From Spirogloea muscicola (taxonomy: Eukaryota > Streptophyta > Zygnematophyceae > Spirogloeales > Spirogloeaceae): DNA of 64,000 nucleotides. The stretch spans positions 266,641 through 330,640 of the forward strand of contig WELB01000131.1 in the NCBI GenBank assembly GCA_009602725.1, in the 5' to 3' direction. Every line of letters begins with the position of its first letter. Position 1 is the first letter of the stretch. The translations under genes and the position numbers were made by a program. Below, in pieces: positions 1 to 14,341 of the stretch. A model generated the notes under the pieces. The model made no database searches and was not told the origin of the DNA. It saw only the letters and a list, made by a program, of their open reading frames with translations.

Positions 1-1977
1 CGGGCCCGCGGGCGCCGCCGGCGGTCCAGCATCTGTACGACGCCTGCGCCGCGGCATTCGGCGGCGGCGGCGGTGGCGCCGCGCCCGCCGGCGCCATCCA
101 GGAGGTGCGGAAGATCATGGGTGAGCGCCTCCGCCAGCAGCTGCCTCTCTAGAACACCCGCGCCACCCCGGGCCTGGTTCCCCGCGGGACGTCCGCTGGC
201 ACGCACCTGCTGCCATTGATGCCACCGGCCAGCCTCGGTGCCGTCTTGTCTGTCTCTGCAGTCCCTTAGAATTCCCGGCGTACCTTGACTCTCCCAGCTG
301 CGCTCCTTATTAGGGGCGCCCTCTCTGTTGTTTAAGGGTCTATGCTGTGTGACGCGTTGCCATGTCGAGCAGCAGCTGCAGCTCCGACGAACAGACTGCC
401 GCTGCTTGGCTTGCAGACTCTTTTCAGGCTGAGGATGTGGGGTTGACGCCGGAGCTTGATACGCCCCAACGCGGCCTCGGATTCTTGGGCCTGGGCAGCC
501 GCAGCAGGCACTCGGCGTTCCCGCCCCGGTGGGCTCCGCCGATCACCTACCTGCATCTGCACGAGTGCGACGCCTTCTCAGTTTGTTTGCCAGACCTTCA
601 CACTGTCCACTTTCGGCTTGTGCATCTTAAGCTGTTTCTTGTAAACTCGAGATAGACAAGCTAGCGCATTGTTTGAGGTCCTGGTTGATCCTCTTGACTG
701 CTTGCAAGCTTGTGTAGGGCTTGAGCAGGGCATGGAGTTCTGAGTGCATAATCTAAGCTTTGAATAAAGAGAGAGACAGAGTCGGGCAGCAAAGGGAGGG
801 GCAGAAAAGAGGATAGGGAGGGAGGAAGCGAGGAGAAGAGAGCAAGAAGAGCTGAAAAGCATCTGTTGAAGTTCAGGGACGGAGCTTGGCATGGACAATG
901 AGTGTCCTGTCTCACGCGCAGGAAAGGAGGCCTGCCAACATTTCTCCTCTCCTTCACAACTGGTTGACCTGTTGGTTGCAACACTTGCAGATGGGCATTT
1001 TCTGCTTCCCATCGTCAGCTGCCATCCCGCTTCACGATCACCCAGGCATGACCGTGTTGAGCAAGCTGCTCTACGGTTCCATGCACATCCAGTCTTACGA
1101 CTGGAACACCGAATCGCTGGAGCATGCAAAGGCGGCAGCCAATCAACGCGGTGCAGGTAATCACTTGCGAGCACTCAGCTCAACAACCTTGTGATGATCA
1201 GATAGCTAGCAATTGACACAAAACCACTAGGCCCTTGCAGCATTATGGCCAAGTGTGCTGTGCCCTCAATGGCAGGCTCCCCTCGACCAGCTGAGCTGGT
1301 GGTGGATGAGGTGCTCACAGCGCCATGCCCGACCAAGGTGCTGTACCCGTCTAGCGGAGGCAACATACATGCCTTCACTGCGCTGGCCCCCTGCGCTGTC
1401 CTGGACGTGCTCGTTCCACCATACTCCCCAGCCAACGGGCGCCACTGTACCTACTACAGAAGTGTCCCTACCCCCCCACAACCTCGCATAAGTAAGTAGC
1501 CTGTTCTTCTTGCTTTGTACTGCATCACTGCTCATCAGGAGCAGTCTGCCATTTCTTTCTTGTACCTTCATGAGGGATATTGCATGCAAGTATACTCAAT
1601 GATCACACGGATTACGTGCTGTGGTAATACGACAATAGCTTGTAGTGTATAATTTGTGGCTTGCTCTTATGCACATCTGTTGGCGTGCTTTGGCACATGA
1701 TAATGGCTGCATCATGTGGCTTGGTCAAAGCCGCATTTTAGGCTGCACGCAGCTTGCACGCGGGCTTGCTCGTTCTGCAGAACATTCTGGCTGCAGTACA
1801 CTAACTTATGTCATGGGGACTGCTATAGGTATGTCAAGCAAGCAGGACCAGGAACACGGCCAGCCGCATCTTGGCTGGCTTGAGGAGTTTCAGCCCCCTG
1901 ACGATTTTGTGGTCCGTCGTGGCCTGTATAAGGGCCCGCAGATTGTGGCTCACACGTTAGGCATCTCTGCTGCATAG
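1..1977 (+). CDS. PCO: Plant cysteine oxidase (PCO/ADO thiol dioxygenase), 5' end outside window
   Basis: Thiol dioxygenase of the PCO/ADO family, which oxidises an N-terminal Cys of target proteins with O2 and feeds them to the Arg/N-degron pathway, so acting as an oxygen sensor. Exons read as <1-120, 417-580, 991-1156, 1231-1492 and about 1797-1977 (TAG). Visible family blocks in order: VQHLYDAC near the N-terminus, DVGLTPEL, ITYLHLHECDAFS, the metal-binding PLHDHPGM, SYDW, GGNIHAF with the third His ligand, RHCTYY, and a C-terminal WLEEFQPPDDFVVRRG. Phases join cleanly through exon 4. The last acceptor (about 1796) was chosen because it keeps the frame. The start codon lies off the left edge. 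The gene converges on PSF2. Family assignment is strong; the last intron border is less sure. Confidence 0.9.
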
Positions 1978-2409
1978 TTCCACATTGTCACCAGTCTGAT
2001 TCTTCGGCAGCTCAACCATTAATCTAAAAAAGTGGACCATTGAGTACAAATGCAGAGCACTGTGTGCAGATTGCCAATATTATCTGCAAGATGGGTGCTT
2101 GTACATATTATCATGAAGGAGAAACTCTCTGTGCATGCCATCAGCAGCTGCCTTTTATCAACAGAGGCTTTTGTGATTGTGGCTTCAACAGCCTTGTCAG
2201 CAGCTCCTGTTGCCATGCAGAGCAGCATGCAGATGTACACTGTAACAAGGCCAGTGCCATTTTGAAAGAGGGCATCAGCAGTAAAGCCAAATGGCCTTTA
2301 TTTAGTTGCCCTGGAGACTGTTGACTCATCGCCGTCGCAAGATCCGCTGCATATAGAGCAGGCACTTCAGGATAGATATGTTGCAACATAAAAGATGGTC
2401 TCTTGGAGT
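1978..2409. other. Intergenic space between convergent PCO and PSF2
   Basis: About 430 bases between the stop of PCO (+) and the stop of PSF2 (-). It should hold both 3' UTRs. I see no conserved reading frame, repeat or RNA structure in it. Confidence 0.6.
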
Positions 2410-4312
2410 TCACACCCATTGCAGCATGCAGCTCAGAAACATATGGGGTCTGCTGAGAGCAAGAGAGAGCTGAGCGCAAGAGAGGTTGGAGTAAGGGCAT
2501 ACATGTCCTGATCCTGCTGAAGTAGCTTCTGGTGCACTTGTCCGAGCCGGAGGCTTGTGAATCACCTGTGTCCCACCTATCTTATCGAAGGTCTTCAAAG
2601 CTTCCAGAGCAAACGCCCTGATGATATTTACCTCCATTGCTGACACGTTGGCTAACTGCATGGTCACAGTCGACGGAGTTGTCAGAAATTGGTCACACAT
2701 ATCATTGAGGTCGCGGCAAGCACTACTGTCATGACCGGCAAGGAAGCCTCTCTTGACCACTTCATGAGAATGATAAAGCATGAGGAAGTCGAGAAGAACA
2801 CAATGATACCCTGCACAGTGAGTGGATGCCTTCAGTGCCCCATGGATGCACAGACAGACTGTGCATACATGCGAAGCAAGTGCATTGCTTCACCTTGACT
2901 GCATGTCTTCTACCATCCAGTTGACTAAGACCAGTCTCAATCTTATTGAATCTCACATCCTTAATATCATTGAGTAGAGTTTCAACCTGCACATTATGCA
3001 CCAAGACTGGTTCTGACTTTGTGTGGCTCGTAGCTCAAAAGAAGGCTGCCAAGGTTTGGCTTCATGCACGGGTAGCTTGTGCAGGGTACTACAGTATCGG
3101 TTCTACTTCTAAGTGTCTGTAGCATTCTCCTGGTCAGATGACTCCTCACCTCGTACTTGTTCTGGATGTCACAGAGAGAGCTGTATGAGATGTGAAGCAG
3201 CCAATGCACAAAACAAGCAGTTAGAGTTGCATCAAGCCGCCAGCAAAGCATGGGCCTCAACGAGCCCTGTCTACAGGGCTCATTGCGAGCCTGCCTAAGA
3301 GTCACTAGCATTGCTTGCTGTTCATACTTGGAAATGAGAAGCTTGGTGATCTCAATATAGTGGAATGGAAGTGGCTGGAATTCTCGAGGCGAGTTGCGCT
3401 CCTCTTGCACAATCCGTTTCAGATTATCTTGAGATGGACAGAAGCCGCAAGATATGCTTGTCTGTCAACATAACCGAAGCCTGAGACAGAGCTAGCTGTA
3501 CAACCCTTCCTTTGTTCTCCAGCAACGAGAAACAGTAGCAACCCATACCTGGACAAAGTCTGTTGGTGATTACATATCGGCACTCTGTACCATCTGGTTG
3601 ATGAGCAGTGTGTGTGGTAACATTACCAGGGGTCTTTAGAGAATATAAAGCACTGCTCCAAGTTGTAGCTTACCGAGTGTCATCCACTTGGGAGTTTGGA
3701 TGATGCACTTCTGCCGCTTCAATAAGGCAACAGCCACCCAAAGAGGCACCTGAAGTGGCATCTGTGGTCTGAAAGGTCCATACTCGCCCTGAATGAATTT
3801 GATAACATCATGTCTGCCTTAAGGACGACTAGGCATGCCTCTTTGCGCTTAGTATAAGCTATGTTGGCCCTTGAGGTAACCCTCATTTCAAGTCATTTTC
3901 AAGTCACAGCAGACATGACCAATCACTCGGCTTTGCTCAATCTAAGGAAGTACAGGGTTGCCATCTGGCAGTTTGGAATAATGCTCACTCCAAGGAGGTA
4001 CAGTGTATCCATTCGAAAATTTGGAACAACAGATATCAACTCATTTTCGGCTTGAAATTCGATCTGAAAGAGGACACATCATAAGTTGTGAGCAATTCAT
4101 GTCGTCCTGATAGCACAAGCAGCACTGGGGCGAGTCGACACAATGACTAAGGATAGACAAAGGGAGGAAGCAATGGCAAGTGAGATATCCTTTCCTCCGA
4201 AGCTGTGAAGGTCGGCCTTGAAGCTTCCATATCCCGAATCCAAGGTCCACGAAAGCTATTGATTGACCTACAATGTCAAAGGCAGCATCATCTTACTTAC
4301 AGGCATTGTCAT
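2410..4312 (-). CDS. PSF2: GINS complex subunit PSF2
   Basis: PSF2 is one of four subunits of GINS, which joins CDC45 and MCM2-7 in the replicative helicase. Seven exons on the minus strand join in phase: 4301-4312 (start, only MTMP), 3989-4063, 3674-3788, 3328-3427, 3150-3180, 2894-2986 and 2410-2655. Family blocks: ENELISVVPNF, GEYGPFRPQMPLQVPLWV, KRQKCIIQTPKWM, REFQPLPFHYIEITKLL, DIKDVRFNKIETGL and NVSAMEVNIIR, in the order seen in plant and animal PSF2. The product is about 223 residues, close to the usual 185-210, with a slightly longer C-terminal tail. The 12-base first coding exon is inferred from the only in-frame ATG before a good GTAAGT donor. Neighbours give no functional hint. Confidence 0.9.
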
Positions 4313-4480
4313 GTTCAGACATGAAAGTCGATACCTGTAATTTGTTGCTGATGCTATAAGCTGAACTACATTGTGGACATTCTGTGGCAAGCATTGACGA
4401 ATATGTCCTTGCTCAATCACATGCACTTGTTGTGGTGCCTTGGCTCAAGATCCAGGGAGTCTGAAGGTCACCACATCTAA

Positions 4481-4648
4481 GGTCGCCAGGACCGTCATTA
4501 TCGTACCTTCAAGCATGTCGGGAATGCCCCCAAAAGCAAAGAGCTCAAGACTGGCCTTAAGGAACAGGGTTACAACCAGCGCAAGGGCAAGGACACAAGG
4601 TTACTGCACTGCCCTCCTCGCAACCCACGAGCGACTCGCAATCTTCAA
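4481..4648 (+). other. Possible unassigned exon
   Basis: A 56-codon open stretch that ends at a good donor (CAA followed by GTGAGT at 4649). It reads as a basic peptide containing HVGNAPKSKELKTGL and GYNQRKGKDTRLLHCPP. Codon choice looks gene-like, but I do not recognise a family and find no convincing partner exon or start. It could be part of a small gene divergent from PSF2, a gene relic, or chance. Confidence 0.25.
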
Positions 4649-5226
4649 GTGAGTATCAGGAATGCAGTGTCCGCTCGCGACTGGTTGCTGGCACATGACG
4701 CCACCTGACCAGCTCAGGCGGCGAGCGGAAGGAAGGAGTCTTGCGAAGAGCAGTGAACAGTCTCAGCACTCAGCCTGCTAGGCTGGAGAGCCGCGGCGCC
4801 GCAGCGGTGACGGTGCACGGCAGTGGTCGCAGCGAACTCGAAGCAGAGCCTGCAGCGGCAGGCTGGGGCCTCAGCGGCATCGCCTGCCGCCGCGGCTCGG
4901 GCAAGGCGGGAAGGCGTCCTCTGCAGGCCCCCGGCCCGAGACGGTATGACACACTCGTTGTCCACTGAGCACGGCCACCACAGCCACCGGACTGAGGCTT
5001 GCCTCCACGACCAGTCCTCACGGGGCCTGCTCCGATTCCCGTGCGGAGAAAGACGCAGGAGAGATAGCGCGCGGAGCGCATGCTTGGAGACCAAAGCAAG
5101 CCAGTAATTCGTTTGCAACGAGAACAGATGGAAAATTAAGAGGGGCTAAGGTAACAAAACGAAAAAGACAACCGAAGATAAAAACAATAGAAGGGGGCGA
5201 TGGCTGTGAGCGCCAGAAGCCAAAGA
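4649..5226. other. Non-coding GC-rich stretch
   Basis: GC-rich to about 5050, then mixed composition. No frame here shows family similarity. It separates PSF2 from the first dispersed-repeat copies. Confidence 0.4.
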
Positions 5227-5310
5227 GAAAGGAGTGCACGCTCATAGAGAAGAGGGGCTGGAATGGGCCAGCCCAAAACGAATGAACAAAGTTCGAAAGG
5301 GGCCAGGGGA
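5227..5310 (+). repeat. Dispersed short repeat, R2 type
   Basis: Begins near CTCATAGAGAAGAGGGGCTGG and runs into GGCCAGCCCAAAACGAATG and a GTTCGAAAGGGGCC tail. Close relatives lie at 6179-6240 (+), 16905-16990 (-) and 62074-62140 (+). It shares its right end with the R1 and R3 types, so these look like one superfamily with different left parts. Confidence 0.65.
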
Positions 5311-5344
5311 AGCGCTAAACCAAAGGAAGCAAAACGCTGTCAGA

Positions 5345-5412
5345 GAAGCAAGCGCGGCCAGATTAAGTGGTGGCTGGGAGAGGCCAGCCCAAAGGAATGG
5401 ACAATGTCTGAA
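5345..5412 (+). repeat. Dispersed short repeat, R1 type
   Basis: R1 core: GCGCGGCCAGATTAAGTGG, then a self-complementary GGCTGGGAGAGGCCAGCC, then AAAGGAATGGACAATGTC. Other R1 copies: 18010-18079 (+), 18718-18762 (+, partial), 39142-39203 (-), 60958-61012 (-) and 61046-61103 (+). The GGCTGG..CCAGCC part can fold on itself. Confidence 0.75.
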
Positions 5413-5623
5413 GGAGCCGGAGTGCTCAGGACTGAGACAGCAGCAAGTGAAGTCTCAGTAACCTCTCAGTAACCAGAAGTGAGGCCAGCCCAAAATGAAT
5501 GGACAAGGTCCGCTGGGGAGCAAGGAAAGAAGCCGAGTCGCTTGCCCAGGTGTTCCGTATGCGGCTAAGTATATCCTTCCAACGCTACCTGGCTCGCGGA
5601 GCACTTGCCAGCAGGCCGTGCCA

Positions 5624-5806
5624 TGGCTGCTGCTTCTGGGTCTCGTCGGGGTGCTTCTTTTCCAGCTACAAATTACTCCGACTTGCGGCTGCTGTGACTC
5701 AAGAATACTAAGCTCCTACTTGCTGTAGTCTCTTGCATAGCTGTGTGGTTTTGGCGCCTTTCGGCACTTTGGACCTTGTTCATCTTTTTGGGGCTGGCCA
5801 TTCACA
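5624..5806 (+). repeat. Dispersed repeat, R4 type
   Basis: About 180 bases closely matched at 38631-38808 (+). Shared blocks are GGGTCTCGTCG, TTTTCCAGCT, CTCCGACTTGCGGCTGCTG, and CTTGCATAGCTGTNTG before a GGACCTTNTTCAT end. Shorter inverted relatives appear near 62262-62300 and 63825-63880. Confidence 0.65.
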
Positions 5807-6178
5807 GCACGGAGCTTTTGGGTCTCAGTGGCTTGACCTGTTGGCCCGGCTTGCGGGACGCTCTGTGTCTCGCAGGCGAGGTGGAGCAGGCCGACTTCAA
5901 CGCCGCTGGCTCGCTAGCTTAGGTCTTCCGCATGCGCCTGCCCATTTCACTCCAGCGGTCCATGGCACCACGCCTTGCAACTGCGTGCTGTCCGTGCTCT
6001 AGCTGCAGCCTCTGGCTTTCGTCAGGGGGATCACATTCCGGCTGCTAGTCTTTCTAATTCACGGCTCCTCACTAGAGGTGACTAAGTGATTCTCCTACCG
6101 GGAAAGCTTTGTGAAAGCGCGCATCTGGCCCCTTCGGACCTTGTCATTCTTTCCGGGCTGGCTGTTCACAAGAAGATG

Positions 6179-6345
6179 TGCTCGCCCATAGAGAAGAGAG
6201 GCTGGCAAAGCCAGCCCAAAAAAGATTGGACAATGTTCAAAGTCAAAGAAAGAGGAGCCGGAAAGGGACTACACCACAAAACACTCACAGCCCCTGCCCC
6301 CTTTGGAAGAGCCACTTTCTTTCACAGCCACTGCCCTTATATTGG
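6179..6345 (+). repeat. R2-type repeat followed by an inverted R3-type piece
   Basis: 6179-6240 matches the R2 copies (CTCGCCCATAGAGAAGAGAG, then AAAGCCAGCCCAAAAAAGA and a GGACAATG tail). 6286-6330 holds an inverted R3 fragment (CACAGCCCCTGCCCCCTTTGG, then AGAGCCACTTTCTTTCACAG). Two repeat types lie back to back. Confidence 0.55.
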
Positions 6346-6497
6346 ACGAGCTGTGTGAGCTATTGCAAAAGTGGCAGGCTGGAAGCCAGGCTCGTCCAGT
6401 CCGCCCTTGCCTGGGCGAGTCTGAGCACGGGGCGGGCAAGAGTTTGGCGCCAAAACGCGACCCCTCGTCGCCGATTCAAACACGCCGCCAACGGGCC

Positions 6498-6536
6498 CCG
6501 GCAAACCCCGGCAAACCCCGGCAAACCCCCGGCACG
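6498..6536 (+). repeat. Short tandem repeat CCCCGGCAAA
   Basis: Three to four head-to-tail copies of a CCCCGGCAAA-like unit upstream of the RUNKEL-like gene, in its presumed promoter or 5' UTR. Confidence 0.75.
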
Positions 6537-6946
6537 GGTTGATGGCTTGGAGACGGTGCCAGCCCCGTGCGGGCCACTGTCGAAGATCAGCCCTCTGTAA
6601 TTGGCCATAGTGGCCTCGATTGTTTCAAATACACGAAATCTCCTCTGTGCCTGGTCCCTAGGCGGCAGTTCCCACTTAGAGCAGCTGGTTCCTCGTCAGC
6701 TGTCGGCGGGGCCCCCAGCAAGCAGCCCGATCCAAAGCAGGCACTCCACCTCAAGGCCACTCCACCACCGCCGCTGCCGGCGGCGCCCCGCGTCAGCGCC
6801 CGTGCTACGGCGGAGGTGCCCCTGAAGCTTCGGACTGGCGTGCCCGCGGCCTGCGCCGCAGCAGGAGGGGCTCGAGGAAACGGCGGCGGCACGTCGGCAG
6901 TGGTGGTGCCGGGAGAGTCTGGCCGCCGCTGGAGTCCGTGGCCTGC

Positions 6947-11582
<4,636 letters not shown>

Positions 11583-11941
11583 GCCAGTACAGAGCAGAAC
11601 TTACATTGAGGGACGGGCTGTAGTGGGCTTGCAAATTTTTGATGAAATAGCAATGACTACACTTGACAAAATATCGCGCATTTGCAAGCAGCCACAGCTA
11701 CTGCTCCTATCTTCCTGCAGTCGCCAAACGGCAAACGTCAGTCATCCATGTGGGGGACATGCTGGTTGGTAGGCATGGGCACTGGCAGCGCAAGTCTGTG
11801 AGGACATATTTGTCGCGCTTGTAGGTATCCCTGGGCGCCAGGCCTAAACATTTGAATTATTTGTGGTGCCGGGGGTGGAGCAGCCTTGCCACTATCGTGA
11901 GTATAGGTACAGCTTTGCAGCGCGTCGCTTGAGCATGGTTG
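11583..11941. other. Non-coding, 3' flank of RUNKEL-like gene
   Basis: About 360 bases between the kinase stop codon and the tRNA gene. I see no reading frame of note; it probably contains the kinase 3' UTR. Confidence 0.5.
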
Positions 11942-12014
11942 GGGGAACTAGCTCACATGGTAGAGCGCTCGCTTAGCATGCGAGAGGTACGGGGATCGAT
12001 ACCCCGGTTCTCCA
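11942..12014 (+). tRNA. tRNA-Ala (anticodon AGC)
   Basis: A complete cloverleaf can be drawn. The acceptor stem GGGGAAC pairs with GTTCTCC (one G-T pair), the D stem is GCTC/GAGC, and the anticodon stem CTCGC/GCGAG encloses the loop TTAGCAT with anticodon AGC. The T stem CGGGG/CCCCG encloses ATCGATA, and the discriminator is A. No intron is present. A T run soon after (near 12026) could serve as the RNA polymerase III stop. Confidence 0.95.
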
Positions 12015-12212
12015 TTCGAGGTTAATTTTTGACTTCTCTCCGCAGTTAGTTCTTGGCCCTCTTTTCGGGCCAAGGCCCCATTCAGGTGCTGGCCTCTTAC
12101 TACCAGGCGCCCCGGCCGTTTTGGACTAGCTGTAGTTTCCCACTTGTTTGAATGTTGATATGCGCTTACAGGGCCCCTTCGGACCTTGTCATTTCTGTAT
12201 ACCTGGCCCTCC

Positions 12213-12255
12213 CCAGCCCACGCCCCACAGCCCACGCCCCACAGCCCACGCCCCT
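12213..12255 (+). repeat. 14-base tandem repeat
   Basis: Three head-to-tail copies of a CCCACGCCCCACAG-like unit within a repeat-bearing non-coding stretch (12015-12522). The rest of that stretch holds GGCCCCTTCGGACCTTGTCATT, a match to the common end of the R1-R3 repeats. Confidence 0.7.
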
Positions 12256-12522
12256 TCGTGTGAAAGCGCTCACTCTCTGCTCAGCGGCGCTGGCAGCCAC
12301 TGACTGTGCGCGTCTCTTAATCGTAGGTCTGCTGGTAGCACTTCCATCCTGTATTTGAAACAAACAAAGGCCAAATGGCCAAGTACATAGGCAAGTACAT
12401 CTAAAGACGTACATCACTGACAGCAGATTGACTGGCCCAGTAACTACGGGTCAATACGTGAAGAAGGTCGCTAATCGATGCCTGAATACTAGATGGCAGA
12501 TACGAAGCCCTTCTGCCACCAA

Positions 12523-13116
12523 CTAGAGCTCGCCCAGCTTTCTGGTGCAAAGCATTAGCCTGAGCACGCTGCAAACTCGTCGTCGCAAGAACAACAGATA
12601 TGCAGCTGGCAAGCCCATCTCAGCCGGAAACACATCTGCGCGTTGTGCATAACCTAGATTTACAACATTCTGGACGAGAGAGTAGAAAGGAGGACCTAAA
12701 CAGCCAAAGATGTCAACCACAGCTGGCAGGAGCTGATCGCTTTGGGGGTAATCGAAATAGGACCGCAGTTTTGTCTGTTCTGCACTATCCACTGCGTGGC
12801 CAGCGATGTGCGTCGATGCTGGACCTCTACAAGCCTCCGTAAAAACGACATCAACCAAGGCCCGTGGTCCTCCACCAGGTTGCACGCTCGCGATGTCAAG
12901 TGTGCGGCGATGATGACGTCCCTGGGCATCCGTGGTGATAGGCATGATATTGATCACTTCCACGACTGCACAGTAGCCGGCGTCACGCATCAAATCCGCC
13001 AGGGCATCGCGGAGGAGGTTGTGGATGACTACCACTTCCAGTCCAGTGGGGCATCGCAGCATGTCAGTGGCGAGCTCAACACCCTCTGCACGGAAGCCAC
13101 ACTCACACTGGCGCAC
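12523..13116 (-). mobile_element. LINE-type retroelement remnant: C-terminal domain
   Basis: An intact minus-strand frame of about 197 codons with no evident start of its own. It has a zinc-knuckle-like CECGF with later His and Cys, then HNLLRDALADLMRDAG, GGPRALVDVVFTEA and AEQTKLRSYFDY. This order recalls the nuclease-like C-terminal module that follows reverse transcriptases of non-LTR elements in algae and chytrids. No reverse transcriptase is attached here, so it is a 5'-truncated copy. A related fragment lies at 17870-18270. The family call rests on recalled motifs. Confidence 0.6.
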
Positions 13117-13479
13117 TCCACTCAGACAGCAAGGTGGAAGGCCGAGGAAAATACAAAGCAGCTACGTATTACTCAGTAACCCCTGCTAAGAGGTGGAGCA
13201 GCGTCCGAAAGGCGTCGGAGCTGGGAGGGAATGCTTATTTCGGGCTGGCCTTCTCACAGCCCTCGGCCGGTTTTGAAAGGGCTGCTTACTCTCTCTAATG
13301 TGGAAGAGCTATTACCATCGCCACCATCTGGGCATCTGGACGGCTTTCTCGCAGTGACGGGACCAGGCAGATAGCGACATCCAGGGCGGGCGGCAGCGTC
13401 AGCCGTTCGCTCCAACGCAACAGGCATCAGCTGACGGCGGGCTGAGTGGGCGGACGCAGCAAGCAAGCCCAAAAGGCGG
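13117..13479. other. Non-coding, repeat fragments
   Basis: Holds a short inverted R3-like piece near 13240-13275 (GGGCTGGCCTTCTCACAGCCC). No host reading frame was recognised. Confidence 0.4.
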
Positions 13480-13745
13480 GTGGGTGGTGATGAGTATCCG
13501 CGCTTTCAAAAGAAGTGGCAACTCCCAATGGGGGCAAGGGCTGTGAAAAGCAGAAGAGGTGGCTCTCCCAAGGGGGGCAAGGGCTGTGAGAAGCCAGCCC
13601 GAAAAGAATTGATGAGGAGATCGAAGGGGGCAAATTACGACTGCGGGGCCATGGCAGAACGGGCCAAGGGCTGTGGAAAGCAGAAGAAGTGGCTCTCCCA
13701 ATGGGGGCAAGGGCTGTGAAAAGCCAGCCCGAAAAAGAAGTGACA
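13480..13745 (+). repeat. Tandem cluster of R3-type repeats
   Basis: Three partial copies in direct order near 13510-13545, 13553-13612 and 13680-13742. Each carries GAAGTGGCTCTCCCAATGGG or a close variant, then GGCAAGGGCTGTGAAAAG and, in two, CCAGCCCGAAAA. Single or inverted R3 copies occur at 6286-6330, 17456-17531, 61600-61665 and 63560-63725. Confidence 0.7.
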
Positions 13746-14341
13746 AGGGATTGACAAAATAATTGACAATCCGCACTATCCGCCCCGACGGACCTTGTCC
13801 GCTCCTCCAACAACGGGAGTTTTAGAACGACATTCGAAAAAGCCTCAAACAACCATCTCGTCTCATCGCTCATTTCTTGTAGAACAAGAATACACTCTTC
13901 CGGCAGAGATCGATGGCAGCAGTGACTGGCCAGCCGGTGAGAACGAGAAATGACCAAAGTTCGAAGGGGCCAGAAAAGCGCTAAACTGCAAAGTGACTCA
14001 AATTGACCGCAATAAGCTGTATCACATCTCTCACCCGCACTCTGCGAGATTGAGAAGCACAGGCGTCTTCTGCTGGCCTGCCCGCGCCCCGCCCTGCCGC
14101 GGGCGCCGCCCCCCGCCGCGGGCGCCCTCGTCTCCGGCCCGCTGCCGGGCCCGTCGCGGCGCGTCGTCACGACCGCTGGTTCCCCGCCGCCCTTGCCGCC
14201 GCACACGGCGGCGCCTCTCGTCCGCGGCCTCCGCAGAGCCGCGAGTGGGGCGGGGTCCTCATCCGACCGCACCGGCGCTTGCGCGCGGACGGACGCGCCG
14301 TGCGCCCCCGAGGAATGTGAACCGCGCCCTCTGAGGCCAAG
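13746..14341. promoter_or_regulatory. Upstream region of HVA22 gene
   Basis: 13746-14060 is mixed non-coding sequence. 14075-14335 is extremely GC-rich and has no stop-poor frame with family similarity. It looks like the GC-rich promoter and 5' UTR of the gene that starts at 14342, as at other genes in this window. No TATA box was identified. Confidence 0.4.

Noticed and set aside
13480-13745. CRISPR-like array from regularly spaced repeats
   Set aside because: Spacers vary in length, copies are partial, related copies occur dispersed and inverted, and the genome is eukaryotic. These are R3 repeats.
13427-14272. Minus-strand frame of about 280 codons
   Set aside because: It runs through R3 repeats and a GC-rich promoter. 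The peptide repeats SPCPxGRATSSAFHS because the DNA repeats; not a host gene.
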